Below are positions 8,028-16,729 of a stretch of 64,000 bases of DNA, piece by piece. The notes beneath the pieces are model-generated. The model worked only from the letters and a program-made list of their open reading frames with translations, was not told the origin of the DNA and made no database searches. Origin of the DNA: Chryseobacterium ginsenosidimutans (GTDB taxonomy: Bacteria; Bacteroidota; Bacteroidia; Flavobacteriales; Weeksellaceae); the NCBI RefSeq assembly GCF_030823405.1, contig NZ_JAUSXC010000001.1, positions 908,501-972,500 on the forward strand, read 5' to 3'. The first letter of the stretch is position 1. Every line of letters begins with the position of its first letter. The translations under genes were made by a program, and so were the position numbers.

Positions 8028-9281
8028 ATGAAAAAAATTTTAAGTTTATTTTTGATTTTTACCGTATTATTTTCATTTGCCCAAAGTAAAAAAGAGGTTG
8101 GAAACCTTTTTGTTAAAAGCTTGTTTATTGAAAAAAATATGGAGAAGGCACATACTTTTTTTGATCCTTCAATTTCGGGACAAGTTTCTATAGCAGATTT
8201 AAAATCGCTTACAGATCAGCTTGAAGGGCAATTGGGAGAACTGAAAAATATTCTTGAAGTAAATAATGAAAAAGACACTTATTATTTTTATTCCGATTTT
8301 TCTAAAACAAAATTAGATATACAGATTACTTTTAATGAAAATAATAAGATCGTAGGATTTTATTTTACTCCTCATAAGATTTTCGATAAAGCTGATGATA
8401 AAACGGCCTTAAAAATAAAAAGCGATGATCTCGAATTGAATGGAACGCTTTTACAGCCGACAGAAAATAATAAGAAAAAATTAGTCATTTTTGTTCACGG
8501 TTCCGGGCCACAGGACAGAGATGAAACAAGTGGCGAAAATAAACCCTTCAAAGACATTGCAGAATATCTTTTGAATAATGGGATTTCTTCATACAGATAC
8601 GACAAAAGAACATATTCTTACCCTGAAAATTTTAATGATCAATCGACCGTAGAGCAGGAGACGATCCATGATGCAGTACATATTTCAAATTATTTTAAAA
8701 GCAATGAAAGTTTTAAAGACTATCAAATCATTATTTTAGGACACAGTCAGGGAGCTTATGTGATGCCTGAAATTGCACAAAAGGCAAAGGCTGAAAAATA
8801 TATTTTTATGGCCGGAAATGCAAGACCTTTACAGGATTTGATTGCTGAACAATTCGAGTACATTAATAAAATCGAGCCTTCGAAAATATCGAATCAAGAG
8901 GTTGAAAATATTAAAAAGCAAGTTAAATTTTTAGGTTCGAATCAATTTGATTTAAATACTCCCAAATCTCAACTTCCGTTGGAGTTATCTGCTACATACT
9001 GGAAATATTTGCTTGATTATAAACCGCTTGAAGCTGTAAAATCAATCAAAGCTCCGATGTTTTTCGCACAGGGCGGAAGAGATTATCAGGTAACGGAAAA
9101 AGATTTTGCACTTTGGAAAAACCAGTTAAAAAGTGATAAAAAAGCAGAGTTTAAATTTTATCCCTTATTAAATCATCTTTTTATAAAAGGAATGGGGAAA
9201 CCTTCTCCAAAAGATTATGAAATAAAAGGAAATGTAGATGAAGAGTTTCTTAAAGATCTGGTGAACTTCATATTGAAGTAA
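8028..9281 (+). CDS. Secreted alpha/beta hydrolase with N-terminal DUF3887-like domain
   Basis: This protein of 417 residues has a cleavable signal peptide (MKKILSLFLIFTVLFSFAQS). A small domain (about residues 21-120) of the DUF3887 type is followed by an alpha/beta hydrolase domain. The oxyanion region is HGSGPQDRDE near residue 152, the nucleophile elbow is GHSQGAY (Ser near residue 242), and a late His lies in LLNHLF. It should be a periplasmic or extracellular esterase or peptidase of unknown substrate. It follows DUF1648 by six bases and ends the plus arm. Confidence 0.82.
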   Translation: MKKILSLFLIFTVLFSFAQSKKEVGNLFVKSLFIEKNMEKAHTFFDPSISGQVSIADLKSLTDQLEGQLGELKNILEVNNEKDTYYFYSDFSKTKLDIQITFNENNKIVGFYFTPHKIFDKADDKTALKIKSDDLELNGTLLQPTENNKKKLVIFVHGSGPQDRDETSGENKPFKDIAEYLLNNGISSYRYDKRTYSYPENFNDQSTVEQETIHDAVHISNYFKSNESFKDYQIIILGHSQGAYVMPEIAQKAKAEKYIFMAGNARPLQDLIAEQFEYINKIEPSKISNQEVENIKKQVKFLGSNQFDLNTPKSQLPLELSATYWKYLLDYKPLEAVKSIKAPMFFAQGGRDYQVTEKDFALWKNQLKSDKKAEFKFYPLLNHLFIKGMGKPSPKDYEIKGNVDEEFLKDLVNFILK

Positions 9282-9391
9282 TCTGATTTTTATTTTATTC
9301 AACATTTTAACTGTTTTTATTAAATGGTTTATTGTTATTGGTGGGTTTTGTTTAAATATTTTAACTAGATTTCACATTTTAGTAACAAAAA

Positions 9392-9425
9392 TTTTGGTGC
9401 GAAGTGCATTTATTATCTATATTCG
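9392..9425 (+). promoter_or_regulatory. Possible Bacteroidetes promoter for the diheme lipoprotein gene
   Basis: TTTTG at 9392-9396 and TATATTCG at 9418-9425 are separated by 21 bases. This is one mismatch from the TTTG-N19..21-TAnnTTTG consensus, 20 bases before the next start codon. Confidence 0.4.
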
Positions 9426-9445
9426 TTTTTTTAATTATTAAATGA

Positions 9446-10540
9446 ATGAAGAAAATTTATTTACTGCAAATACTGTATTTCCTGATGCTTTTTTCGTGTA
9501 AAAACGATGAAAAAATCGAAAGCATTGAATCTGAAAGTTCTTTTGTTAACTTTAATATTGACGCTGTTCCGTATTCAAAATTATCAACGTATGCTTTTTT
9601 TATGGGAGATCTGAAAAATATGAATCCCAATTCAAAAGTAATTCCTTATGAGCCTGCAAGCTCACTTTTTACCGATTATGCACTGAAAAAGAGATTTGTA
9701 TGGATGCCAAATGGGACAAAAGCAAGCTACAATGGAGATGATAAATCATTAAATTTTCCTGTAGGAACCGTTTTAATTAAGAGCTTCTATTACAACACAA
9801 TACAGCCAGGTAATACAACAAAAATAATGGAAACCAGATTAATGATTAAAAAATCAAGCGGCTGGATTTTCGCAGAATATTTATGGAATGATGCCCAAAC
9901 AGAAGCAGAATTGGTTACCGGAACTGATTTCACCAGTGGAAGTTCAAAAAATATTACTTTCAAAAAAGAAAATAATGAGGTGATGAACATTGATTATAGA
10001 ATTCCTTCGGAAACGGAATGTTTTGCATGTCATAAGCTTGATAATAAACCAACTCCAATCGGTGTAAAACCTCAAAATTTAAATGTTTCATACAATTATT
10101 CCAACGGATTAAAGAATCAATTGCAGAAATTGGTAGATGAAGGTTATCTTCAGAGTTATTCTTCCAATATCGTTTCTACGGTAAATTATAAAGACACAAG
10201 TAAGCCTTTAGATATCAGATTAAGATCATATCTGGATATTAACTGCGCCCATTGCCATCAGGAAAATGCGCGTTGCGATTACCGGGCCATCCGCCTGAGT
10301 TTCAGCCAGACAACCGCCTTATCTAAAATAGGAGTTTGTGTGATGGCTGATGAACCGATAGACCCTTCACTGGAGAGAATTATCACGCCTGGAAATCCTG
10401 CCAAATCGGTGATGCATTTCAGGCTTAGCTCTACAGATGAAAGCAACAGAATGCCTTTATTAGGAAGAACAATTGTTCATGATGAAGGTGTTGAACTTTT
10501 AAAACAGTGGATCAATACTTTGAATCAAAACTGTCCATAA
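9446..10540 (+). CDS. Diheme c-type cytochrome-like lipoprotein (SO2930-like)
   Basis: This protein of 364 residues has a lipoprotein signal (lipobox LFSC near residue 18). Two CxxCH haem-binding motifs are visible, CFACH near residue 194 and CAHCH near residue 274. Their spacing and the segment GVKPQNLN resemble the SO2930-type diheme family. It should be anchored in the outer or inner membrane facing the periplasm and take part in electron transfer, partner unknown. The next gene, a secreted FG-GAP protein, starts 24 bases downstream and is probably co-transcribed. Nothing links it directly to pigment synthesis. Confidence 0.82.
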   Translation: MKKIYLLQILYFLMLFSCKNDEKIESIESESSFVNFNIDAVPYSKLSTYAFFMGDLKNMNPNSKVIPYEPASSLFTDYALKKRFVWMPNGTKASYNGDDKSLNFPVGTVLIKSFYYNTIQPGNTTKIMETRLMIKKSSGWIFAEYLWNDAQTEAELVTGTDFTSGSSKNITFKKENNEVMNIDYRIPSETECFACHKLDNKPTPIGVKPQNLNVSYNYSNGLKNQLQKLVDEGYLQSYSSNIVSTVNYKDTSKPLDIRLRSYLDINCAHCHQENARCDYRAIRLSFSQTTALSKIGVCVMADEPIDPSLERIITPGNPAKSVMHFRLSSTDESNRMPLLGRTIVHDEGVELLKQWINTLNQNCP

Positions 10541-10564
10541 AAATTAATAATAACAACCTACAAC

Positions 10565-12577
10565 ATGAAGAAAACTCTATCCCTTTTGGTGATCATATTC
10601 AATATCACATGGGGAACTGCACAATTAACGTGTGCCACCGCAACTCCCCTGAATCCGGGAACAGTTACCGCTCCTACCGTAACGGGAGATGCGCCGACAA
10701 CGGCATGTTCTCTAGGTTTACCCGGGAGTAACGGGTTATGGTATAAATTTACTGCCACAGCGAATAAAACAATTACAATTTCTACATCGTCTGCCGGACA
10801 GAATGCTGATACGCGTGTGATTGTATTTGCAGGAAACTGTACTGCATTAAACTGCATTACCGCTAATGATGATTATTCGGGAGTATTTTCTCAGGTAAGC
10901 TTTAATTCAGTTGCGGGAACGACTTATTATATTGTATTTGATAATAAATATTCTTCTTTAGCATTTAATATCAGTCTTTCTGAAACGGCTATTGTACCGG
11001 AACGTGTGTCTTTCAATTTACAGCCTGTAACTGCTGCCGGAAGTTTTAACAATTGTGTGGTGGATATGAACGGAGACTATCTTGATGATATTGTTTCCGT
11101 GGTGAGTGCTACTCAGGTTGTAATTTCTTATCAGCAAGCAGGTGGTACATTTAATAATGTGACATATACCGTTCCTACTACTACAATAACGCCGTCTTGG
11201 AGTATTGCTGCAGGAGATTATGACAACAACGGATTTAACGATCTTGTGTATGGCTCAGGAAGCGGAATTGCATTTTTAAAAGCGAATGCTGATGGGACAG
11301 CTTATACTTCTGATAGAAAGCAACAATCTTTTTTAGTACAGAGAACTAATTTTATAGATATTAATAATGACGGGAAACTGGATGCTTTCATTTGTGATGA
11401 TAATGCTCCGAACCGATATTATATGAATGATGGCACCAATATGAACCATAATCAGGGTGGAATGGGAGATTTCCCTTCCGGTGGAAATTATGGCTCTATC
11501 TGGATTGATTATGATAATGATGGAGATATGGATCTTTTCATTGCAAAATGCAGCGGGGGAGGTTCAGGTCCGGGAGGAAATATAGATGAACTCCACAGAA
11601 ATAACGGAAACGGAACATTTACCAACGTTGCAACAACAGCGAATATGGCAAATCCTACGCAGACATGGTCTACAGCATGGGGAGATTTTAATAACGACGG
11701 ATGGATGGATGCGGTAGTGGGAATCAACTCTGCAAGCAACGGTTTGAGCAAAGTCATGAAGAATAACGGAGACGGAACCTTTACCGATAAATCGACAGGC
11801 TCCGGTTATGATGTAGGGAATTCTTTGAGCAGAGAATATGTTGCTTACGATTTCGATAATGATGGATTTCTTGATGTTTTAGGTGCAGGAAATACAATTA
11901 TGTTTGGAAATGGTGATTTTACTTTTATACCAAATTCTACCACTTACAATTTAAATGCAACAAAACGTCCGATCGGAGATCTTAATAATGATGGTTTCCT
12001 GGATATTCAGAATGGAAATACGATCATGATGAATACAGGAAATACCAATAAATGGTTGAAAGTAACGTTGAAAGGAATGCAAAGTAACAGAAACGGAATC
12101 GGTGCAAGAGTCGAGATCTATGGAGCTTGGGGGAAACAAATCCGTGATGTACAGAGTGGAACGGGATTCTCAAATATGAGTACACTGAATGCTCATTTCG
12201 GAATCGGGCAGGCTACGGCAATTACAAAAGTTATTGTTAAATGGCCTTCCGGATTGATAGATGTTATTAATAATGTAACGCCAAATACAACATTGAATGT
12301 AGTAGAAGGATCATTCCTGAATACTAAAGAAGTTCAGGATACTCAGGAAACATTCACTGTTTATCCGAATCCGACGGTCGATATGATCAATTTTAAAACT
12401 AAAAAAGATTTTATTCCTGTAGATGCCAAAATATATGAGATGAGTGGCAGAATCGTTTTACAGGCAAAAGTTGAGAGAAACTCAATTTCTATTAAAGAAT
12501 TGAATTCCGGAAATTATGTTTTGGTTGTAACAGATAAAAACGGTAAAAGCTATTCTCAGAAAGTGACGAAGAAATAA
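10565..12577 (+). CDS. Secreted FG-GAP/VCBS repeat protein with ASPIC/UnbV domain and T9SS signal
   Basis: This protein of 670 residues starts with a signal peptide ending near TWGTAQ. An N-terminal beta domain (about residues 20-140) is followed by FG-GAP/VCBS repeats with repeated calcium-loop motifs such as DINNDGKLD, DYDNDGDMD and DFNNDGWMD (about residues 150-480). An ASPIC/UnbV-like domain with GIGARVEIYG lies around residues 495-580. The C-terminus (VYPNPTVDMINF to the end) is a type A sorting domain for the type IX secretion system, so the protein is expected to be exported to the cell surface. Role unknown; binding to carbohydrate or protein is typical of such propellers. Confidence 0.9.
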   Translation: MKKTLSLLVIIFNITWGTAQLTCATATPLNPGTVTAPTVTGDAPTTACSLGLPGSNGLWYKFTATANKTITISTSSAGQNADTRVIVFAGNCTALNCITANDDYSGVFSQVSFNSVAGTTYYIVFDNKYSSLAFNISLSETAIVPERVSFNLQPVTAAGSFNNCVVDMNGDYLDDIVSVVSATQVVISYQQAGGTFNNVTYTVPTTTITPSWSIAAGDYDNNGFNDLVYGSGSGIAFLKANADGTAYTSDRKQQSFLVQRTNFIDINNDGKLDAFICDDNAPNRYYMNDGTNMNHNQGGMGDFPSGGNYGSIWIDYDNDGDMDLFIAKCSGGGSGPGGNIDELHRNNGNGTFTNVATTANMANPTQTWSTAWGDFNNDGWMDAVVGINSASNGLSKVMKNNGDGTFTDKSTGSGYDVGNSLSREYVAYDFDNDGFLDVLGAGNTIMFGNGDFTFIPNSTTYNLNATKRPIGDLNNDGFLDIQNGNTIMMNTGNTNKWLKVTLKGMQSNRNGIGARVEIYGAWGKQIRDVQSGTGFSNMSTLNAHFGIGQATAITKVIVKWPSGLIDVINNVTPNTTLNVVEGSFLNTKEVQDTQETFTVYPNPTVDMINFKTKKDFIPVDAKIYEMSGRIVLQAKVERNSISIKELNSGNYVLVVTDKNGKSYSQKVTKK

Positions 12578-12608
12578 CTTAATATTTATAACAATTGATT
12601 ATACTATG

Positions 12609-12637
12609 CTGCAGGGTCGAAAGGCCTTGCAGTTTTT
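12609..12637 (+). terminator. Rho-independent terminator
   Basis: A 10-bp stem (CTGCAGGGTC/GGCCTTGCAG, two G-T pairs) closed by a GAAA tetraloop is followed by five T. It separates the plus-strand FG-GAP gene from the converging minus-strand operon. No T-run is present for the opposite strand. Confidence 0.8.
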
Positions 12638-12644
12638 ATTTTAA

Positions 12645-13817
12645 TTAATTATTCTCAGGACTTACCTTATTCAGAAAAAGGAAAGTAGCAATTCCGGAAA
12701 TAGCAGACATGGTTGTTGCTAAAATAAAACTTCCGATAATGTACTGAAGAAGATTGTTTTTAATCAATTCAAAATTCCATTCCTGACTCAGGATATTGCT
12801 TTCGCCATGTACAAATGGAGATCCGAGAAACAATGCTGCCGCAATAATAAAGGGAATAAAAGGTGGAAAACTGACGTTAGAAGCTACAAAGGCCAACACT
12901 TTATTCAGTTTAAATAGAACAGCTAAAGAAATAGTAAGAAATGTGTGAAATCCCCAAAATGGAGATAACCCGATAAATACCCCAAGTGCAATGGAAAATG
13001 CCTTTGTACGGTTGCTGCCGTCACTTTCCAGAACATCTTCTTTTATGAATCTTTTAAAGCTTTTTTTTTTGAAATTATTCACGAAATTTCTCGGAATAAT
13101 GTATAATAAGGTAATCGTTACCAAAATCGTATTCAGAATACTGATTCTTGTAAAATCTTTGAATGGTCTGAAATGCGAAACCCTTTCCGAAGGATCATAT
13201 AAGACTTTTATGGGAACATTTTTGACAGGAATGTGTCGCCAAGCTGTCCGTACAATAATTTCAATCTCAAACTCGAATTTTGGAGTAAAATATTTTTTCG
13301 GGATTTTGTGTAAAGGATATAATCTGTAACCGGATTGCGTATCTTCCAGCTTAATTCCTGTTTCAAACCAAAACCAGAAATTAGAAAAACGATTTCCGAA
13401 GCTGCTTTTCTTAGGAATTCCGTCTTGTGACATATTGCGGTTTCCGATTAATAAAACGTCTTCATTTTCGTTCAATAAAGCTTCTACAAAAACAGGAATA
13501 TCATCCGGATAATGCTGTCCGTCGGAATCTATCGTAATTGCGTAATTGAAACCCAATTTTTTTGCCTTTCTGAAGCCGATTTTCAGACCGTTTCCCTTTC
13601 CTTTATTCTCAGACAAATTAATTACGTTAATTTGAGGATATTGGTTTAAAATATCCAAAGTAGAATCTGTTGAGCCGTCGTTTACGGCAATGATATTTCC
13701 GGTATAATCCAAAACACCGTCAATTACTCTTATCAGCGTTTTTTCATTGTTGTAAGTAGGTATTAAAACGCAGATTTTCTTTTCAGAAATTGCATTTTGC
13801 ACTTCAGGAAGGGTCAT
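12645..13817 (-). CDS. GT2 family glycosyltransferase fused to DUF2062
   Basis: This protein of 390 residues has an N-terminal GT-A glycosyltransferase domain (about residues 12-235) with CVLIPTYNNE, VNDGSTDST and the metal-binding DSDGQH. A C-terminal DUF2062 region (about 245-385) has several membrane segments (KAFSIALGVFIGLSPFWGFH). It is related to dolichol-phosphate-sugar synthases and is membrane bound. Flexirubin and aryl polyene loci commonly contain this gene. It is the last gene of the minus arm, five bases after the small secreted protein gene, and may glycosylate or otherwise help deliver the product; its substrate is not known. Confidence 0.87.
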   Translation of the reverse strand: MTLPEVQNAISEKKICVLIPTYNNEKTLIRVIDGVLDYTGNIIAVNDGSTDSTLDILNQYPQINVINLSENKGKGNGLKIGFRKAKKLGFNYAITIDSDGQHYPDDIPVFVEALLNENEDVLLIGNRNMSQDGIPKKSSFGNRFSNFWFWFETGIKLEDTQSGYRLYPLHKIPKKYFTPKFEFEIEIIVRTAWRHIPVKNVPIKVLYDPSERVSHFRPFKDFTRISILNTILVTITLLYIIPRNFVNNFKKKSFKRFIKEDVLESDGSNRTKAFSIALGVFIGLSPFWGFHTFLTISLAVLFKLNKVLAFVASNVSFPPFIPFIIAAALFLGSPFVHGESNILSQEWNFELIKNNLLQYIIGSFILATTMSAISGIATFLFLNKVSPENN

Positions 13818-13821
13818 TGGT

Positions 13822-14298
13822 TTATTTTAATGTTGCTCTTTCTGCTTCAGTCATTGTTTTCGACTGAGCTGCAAATCTTTTGATATAATTTTTCAGCGTT
13901 GCATTCTGCTTACTGTAATTATTTAAGATAAATGCCTTATCATCTTTAAGACCGCCTCTGTATCCTACAATTTTTGGGATATTTTCCTGAACGCTCATTC
14001 TTATCAATCGCAATTCTATATTGTTTGGATTAGATTTAATAACTGCTTCAAGATTAACTGCACCGGATTTTACAAGAGCTTTTCTGTTTTGTTTAACAAT
14101 TTTTGCTTCCATAATTTTTGCCGCCGCTTTGTAACCTTGGATTACAGGGTCAGAACCTGATGTTTTTTCTGCTACATTGATGAAAGCTTCAGTATTTGCA
14201 TTTGACGAATTCGCTTTTGCATAGCTGTCTCTCAATGAATCAATACCAGATTGAAAAAAAAGAATGAAAGCCGTTAAGAATGAAAAGATAAGTTTCAT
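13822..14298 (-). CDS. Small secreted hypothetical protein of the flexirubin cluster
   Basis: This protein of 158 residues has an N-terminal hydrophobic signal (MKLIFSFLTAFILFFQSG). The mature part is helical and lysine/alanine-rich with no catalytic motif I recognise. It is likely periplasmic. Its ATG overlaps the stop of the FabZ-like dehydratase gene, so it belongs to the operon. I do not recognise a named family. Confidence 0.75.
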   Translation of the reverse strand: MKLIFSFLTAFILFFQSGIDSLRDSYAKANSSNANTEAFINVAEKTSGSDPVIQGYKAAAKIMEAKIVKQNRKALVKSGAVNLEAVIKSNPNNIELRLIRMSVQENIPKIVGYRGGLKDDKAFILNNYSKQNATLKNYIKRFAAQSKTMTEAERATLK

Positions 14299-14675
14299 AA
14301 TGTCAGTTTTTGATAGTTTACTGACATTTTTAATGCAATAGTCTCGCCAAAAGAAGTCGTATTTTTTACTTTAACTTCTTCATCGTTTTCAGTAATATCA
14401 AGTTGAAGTTTCAAATCAGGCGTTTCAAAAGGATTGATAATCGCCATGAATTTCACGTTAGAAGCCGTTTTTAAGAATAGCTTTAATCCTGTAAATTCTT
14501 CTGTCAGTTCTTTCACAATCTGCATCATACAAACTCCTGGTGTTACAGGGTTTCCCGGAAAATGGCCTTTAAAAATATCGTGGTCTTTGTTTAATTTGAT
14601 ATTTGCAACAAAACCTCCGTTTTCTGCTTTTTCGTATGATTGTAATGTGTAAAAATCTGTAAGAATGGTCTGCAT
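14295..14675 (-). CDS. Hotdog-fold 3-hydroxyacyl-ACP dehydratase (FabZ-like)
   Basis: This hotdog protein of 126 residues has the FabZ/FabA-type active-site segment GHFPGNPVTPG (His38). It should dehydrate 3-hydroxyacyl-ACP to the trans-2-enoyl form; without a following enoyl reductase the double bonds persist, which is how a conjugated polyene arises. No enoyl reductase is seen in the locus, consistent with that logic. Two other hotdog dehydratase-like proteins are encoded at about 25 kb, and division of labour between them is not evident from sequence. Confidence 0.85.
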   Translation of the reverse strand: MQTILTDFYTLQSYEKAENGGFVANIKLNKDHDIFKGHFPGNPVTPGVCMMQIVKELTEEFTGLKLFLKTASNVKFMAIINPFETPDLKLQLDITENDEEVKVKNTTSFGETIALKMSVNYQKLTL

Positions 14676-14678
14676 TGG

Positions 14679-15314
14679 CTATTCAGTTTCGGTTATTTGA
14701 AATAGTTTTATATTGATCTTGTAATCTTTATGTTGAAGATTCAAACTATCTGCGAAGATATGTTTTTTTGCATCAAAAGTAAAATCGATTTTTTCCTTCT
14801 TGTTCTTCGTGTAAACGATTTGTTTTAACAAATAATTTTCTTTGTTAAAGAACAAATAATAAGATTTGTTATCAATTTTTGAAAGATAAATTTTAGAACT
14901 TTCGTTTTCAAAACTTTCGGTTACAGGATATTTTTGTTTTAAAAGGTGTTGGAAATCGTTCTTTAAAAAATTAATGACGATTTTTTTATCCAAATCAGGT
15001 AAAACATAATTAAGCTTAAAATCATTTTCAGAAATTTCAAAATCAATTAATTTATTTCCAAAATCTGAAGTTAATACGACACGATGAGTCGTAGCATTGA
15101 TTTTTTTGATAATTAAAATTCCGCTCACGTGATTTTTATAAATATCCATCTGACATTTATAGACATAGTCTTCACTGGAAGAAAAATACAGATTTTCAAC
15201 TGTTTTTTCAGAACTTGAAACAGGTTTTGTGTCTGTTAATTTGTACGTTTTACACGAAATAAATAATAGTAAAATCAGACTATAAAGAAAATTCTGAAGC
15301 AGAAATCGGCGCAT
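14679..15314 (-). CDS. Lipoprotein of unknown function in the flexirubin cluster
   Basis: This protein of 211 residues has a lipobox (LFISC, Cys near residue 21) after a hydrophobic signal. The mature portion is rich in beta strands. Its start lies 35 bases inside the upstream LolA-like gene. Gram-negative aryl polyene loci usually pair a LolA-like carrier with a small lipoprotein (DUF3261-like), and this gene occupies that position, although I cannot verify the domain by eye. A role in delivering the pigment to the outer membrane is an inference. Confidence 0.72.
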   Translation of the reverse strand: MRRFLLQNFLYSLILLLFISCKTYKLTDTKPVSSSEKTVENLYFSSSEDYVYKCQMDIYKNHVSGILIIKKINATTHRVVLTSDFGNKLIDFEISENDFKLNYVLPDLDKKIVINFLKNDFQHLLKQKYPVTESFENESSKIYLSKIDNKSYYLFFNKENYLLKQIVYTKNKKEKIDFTFDAKKHIFADSLNLQHKDYKINIKLFQITETE

Positions 15315-15906
15315 TTATTTTTGTGTTTTTGAAAACAATATTTGTAGTATCTCCAGAAGCTTCTGTCATATTCACCTGCGAAACCGTTGATTGGTTCTTA
15401 GGAAAATGAAGTTCGATTTGCTTAATATATTTCAATAATTGAGCAGATTTAGGAGTGAATTTTGCAATGTTGAAATTTCCGTTTTTAAAATAACTTACGG
15501 AAAATTCCGGATCATTGAACATTTGTCCGTTTGAACTTCCGACAATTAATTTATTGATTTTCTCAAACGTTTTGCTCTTCGCATCAACCGAAGATTTTTT
15601 CCCCTGATCGTTGATGAAGATTTTATTATCCTTAAAAATTATGCTGTACTGATAAGGTTTTAAGTATTTCCAACTTAAAATGTTAGGTGTTTTTAAAGAC
15701 ATTCTTCCGTAAGTGACAATGTTTTTATCCAGAAAATCCATTTTTTTGGTCTGGGTAAAATCACTTTGTAATGTTTTTATTTCTTTGGTTTCAGATGAAA
15801 CTTTGGACACGAATGCTTTCGCTTCTGCTGCCGACATTGCCGTATTTTGGGCAAAAAATAAACCTGAAATCAATAAAAGAGCTCCAAGTAAAATATTTTT
15901 AATCAT
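15280..15906 (-). CDS. LolA-like outer-membrane lipoprotein carrier protein
   Basis: This periplasmic protein of 208 residues has a signal peptide (LLGALLLISGLFFAQ). The region FTQTKKMDFLDKNIVTYGRM and the LSWKYLKPYQYSI segment are typical of the LolA fold, an open beta barrel that shuttles lipidated cargo. In this context it more likely carries the polyene lipid than ordinary lipoproteins, as proposed for LolA homologues of aryl polyene clusters. Its start overlaps the stop of the deacetylase gene by four bases. Confidence 0.82.
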   Translation of the reverse strand: MIKNILLGALLLISGLFFAQNTAMSAAEAKAFVSKVSSETKEIKTLQSDFTQTKKMDFLDKNIVTYGRMSLKTPNILSWKYLKPYQYSIIFKDNKIFINDQGKKSSVDAKSKTFEKINKLIVGSSNGQMFNDPEFSVSYFKNGNFNIAKFTPKSAQLLKYIKQIELHFPKNQSTVSQVNMTEASGDTTNIVFKNTKINAPISASEFSL

Positions 15907-16655
15907 TTTTTCTGATTTTTTATCATTGAATCAACTGTAAAAGTTGAATATTTTTTCTCCTTCAAAAATAACAATAAATCGACCAAAACTTGACACGTTT
16001 TCTCAGAAGTATCGTGAAGAAGAATGATGCTTCCTTTTCTTAAATTTTTGGTTACCTTTTTCAGAATTTTCTTTTCATCCTGAATTACAGTATCCAAAGA
16101 ACGAACATTCCAGCCAATGCTTTTTTTATGCGTTTTTTTTATCGCTTTTGCAATATTCGGATTGGTAACACCGAATGGAGGTCGGTATAAATCTGTTTTA
16201 ATATTTCCAACTTTAGAAATGATCTCGTCACATTTTTCGATTTCCTCAACCATTTTGGAAGTTGATAAAAATCCGGTATTGTTGGAATGCGAATACGTAT
16301 GATTTCCAATGATGTGACCTTCTTCAATAATTCTTTGGAAAGTTTCGGGATATTTCTCAATCTGTTTTCCGATACAGAAAAAAGTTGCTTTTATATTGTT
16401 TTCTTTTAAAATATCTAAAAACTTCGGAGTAAATTCTGTCGGTCCATCATCAAAAGTCAAAGCGACTTCCTTGATTTTAGTTCTTTTGTGAGTAATGCTG
16501 TTGACAAAATATCCTAACGTGATATCAAACGAACCCCAAATGATAACCGCTGAAAAGAGTATAAAACAGAAGATATAAACCCAAATAGTCCCGTGAAATG
16601 CATAAATAAACACATTACAGAAAATATAAAATAGGATAAATGGATAATGTTTCAT
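15903..16655 (-). CDS. Polysaccharide deacetylase family protein (NodB domain)
   Basis: This protein of 250 residues has two N-terminal membrane segments (about residues 4-20 and 24-42) followed by a NodB domain. Metal and catalytic motifs are intact: LTFDDGP (Asp69, Asp70), HTYSH (His119, His123) and RPPFG. It should hydrolyse an N- or O-acetyl group on a carbohydrate, at the membrane. A deacetylase in a pigment operon is not obviously required; similar genes occur in related flexirubin loci, and the substrate is unknown. It precedes the LolA-like gene with ATGA overlap. Confidence 0.85.
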   Translation of the reverse strand: MKHYPFILFYIFCNVFIYAFHGTIWVYIFCFILFSAVIIWGSFDITLGYFVNSITHKRTKIKEVALTFDDGPTEFTPKFLDILKENNIKATFFCIGKQIEKYPETFQRIIEEGHIIGNHTYSHSNNTGFLSTSKMVEEIEKCDEIISKVGNIKTDLYRPPFGVTNPNIAKAIKKTHKKSIGWNVRSLDTVIQDEKKILKKVTKNLRKGSIILLHDTSEKTCQVLVDLLLFLKEKKYSTFTVDSMIKNQKK

Positions 16656-16729
16656 TTTTATTGTTTCGGGATTAAAACTTTAACGATCTGTTTGTCATTC
16701 AATAAAAAAATTATTGACTTAAAAATAAA

